64,000 bases of DNA, taken from NCBI GenBank assembly GCA_045864775.1, contig BTVR01000001.1, positions 682,001 through 746,000 on the forward strand, in the 5' to 3' direction. The stretch comes from Macondimonas sp045864775 (lineage in GTDB: Bacteria > Pseudomonadota > Gammaproteobacteria > UBA5335). Below the pieces are notes generated by a model. That model was not told the origin of the DNA. It made no database searches and saw nothing but the letters and a program-made list of their open reading frames with translations. Both the position numbers and the translations under genes were made by a program. Positions within the stretch are counted from its first letter, which is position 1. Each line of letters starts with the position of its first letter. Below are positions 63,759-64,000 of the stretch, in pieces.

Positions 63759-64000
63759 CGGCGTCCGATCCCGCCACCGTCACGATCGCCGTGCCCGCGT
63801 ATCAGGCCGAGGGCTTCCTCGCGCGCGCCCTTGATTCGGTGCTGGCGCAGAGCGATCCGGACTGGACGCTGGTGGTGGTCGATGACGGTTCCACCGACGG
63901 GACGCTGGCCTTGGCGCGCGCGTATGCCGCCCGGGACCCGGCGCGCATCCATGTGCTGACCCAGGCCAATGCCGGTCCGGGCGCCGCGCGCAACCGCGCC
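63755..64000 (+). CDS. Family 2 glycosyltransferase, 5' part
   Basis: The first 82 residues only; the gene continues past the end. TIAVPAYQAEGFLARALDSVLAQ and LVVVDDGSTDGTL are the nucleotide-sugar-binding strand and the D-D-G metal-site approach of GT-A fold GT2 enzymes. ANAGPGAARN follows as expected. The ATG overlaps the ligase stop (ATGA). It likely transfers a sugar during LPS synthesis. Confidence 0.92.
   Translation, partial: MTASDPATVTIAVPAYQAEGFLARALDSVLAQSDPDWTLVVVDDGSTDGTLALARAYAARDPARIHVLTQANAGPGAARNRA

Overview
The window is GC-rich chromosomal DNA from a proteobacterium, most likely a gammaproteobacterium able to respire nitrate. The inference rests on the gene set: ComM, UbiK, GlnK and AmtB as neighbours, FmdB next to AspS, HrpB, RraA, an FNR-type regulator divergent from narK-narGHJI, and the start of an O-antigen/LPS locus. 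I cannot name the genus from sequence alone.

Layout. 1-2.3 kb: the 3' end of an outer-membrane beta-barrel gene, a glutathione S-transferase, a ChrR-like bicupin protein, and a relic of a second copy of the beta-barrel gene's 3' end. 2.3-5.2 kb: a visibly AT-richer accessory patch that I read as a dying integron. It has a truncated RAYT transposase, a RelA/SpoT-type alarmone synthetase cassette, an attC site, a GNAT acetyltransferase cassette, an attI-like junction, and a divergent integron-integrase pseudogene with two in-frame stops. A frameshifted hypothetical gene follows. 5.4-15.2 kb: housekeeping and carbon genes on the minus strand (aspS, fmdB-type, clpB with a strong sigma-32-type promoter, GH15 glucoamylase, long-chain acyl-CoA ligase). 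15.2-16.8 kb: a decayed P-type ATPase.

16.9-28.9 kb is the respiratory nitrate reductase locus. A cysteine-poor Crp/Fnr regulator faces a narK1-narK2 fusion, narG, narH, narJ, narI, a parvulin-type prolyl isomerase and, further on, a small membrane protein. Two perfect 14-bp palindromes spaced two helical turns apart lie between regulator and narK. 29-35 kb: tRNA-Arg(CCG), a cytochrome c5-type protein, a broken YebB/YiiX-like hydrolase, comM, ubiK, and a nitrogen-sensing set (two P-II genes and amtB) behind a sigma-54-type promoter.

35-49 kb is a stress and DNA-repair block: DUF4124 protein, PD-(D/E)XK-like protein, DUF3008 protein, Ku, a three-domain LigD, three different ferritin-like proteins, a KGG-repeat protein, a DUF4142 protein, a PncC-type amidase, an SDR and glgX. 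From general knowledge it resembles the stationary-phase block of Pseudomonas aeruginosa that also groups ku, ligD and glgX. 48.8-53 kb: glyoxylate shunt (aceB-aceA) with a divergent LysR regulator. 53-58.6 kb: patatin-like lipase, RraA, DUF1244 protein, flavodoxin, and an acyl-CoA operon (two hotdog thioesterases, SDR, SCP-x-type thiolase). 58.6-64 kb: a phosphodiesterase/hrpB pair, then an O-antigen ligase and a glycosyltransferase that runs off the end.
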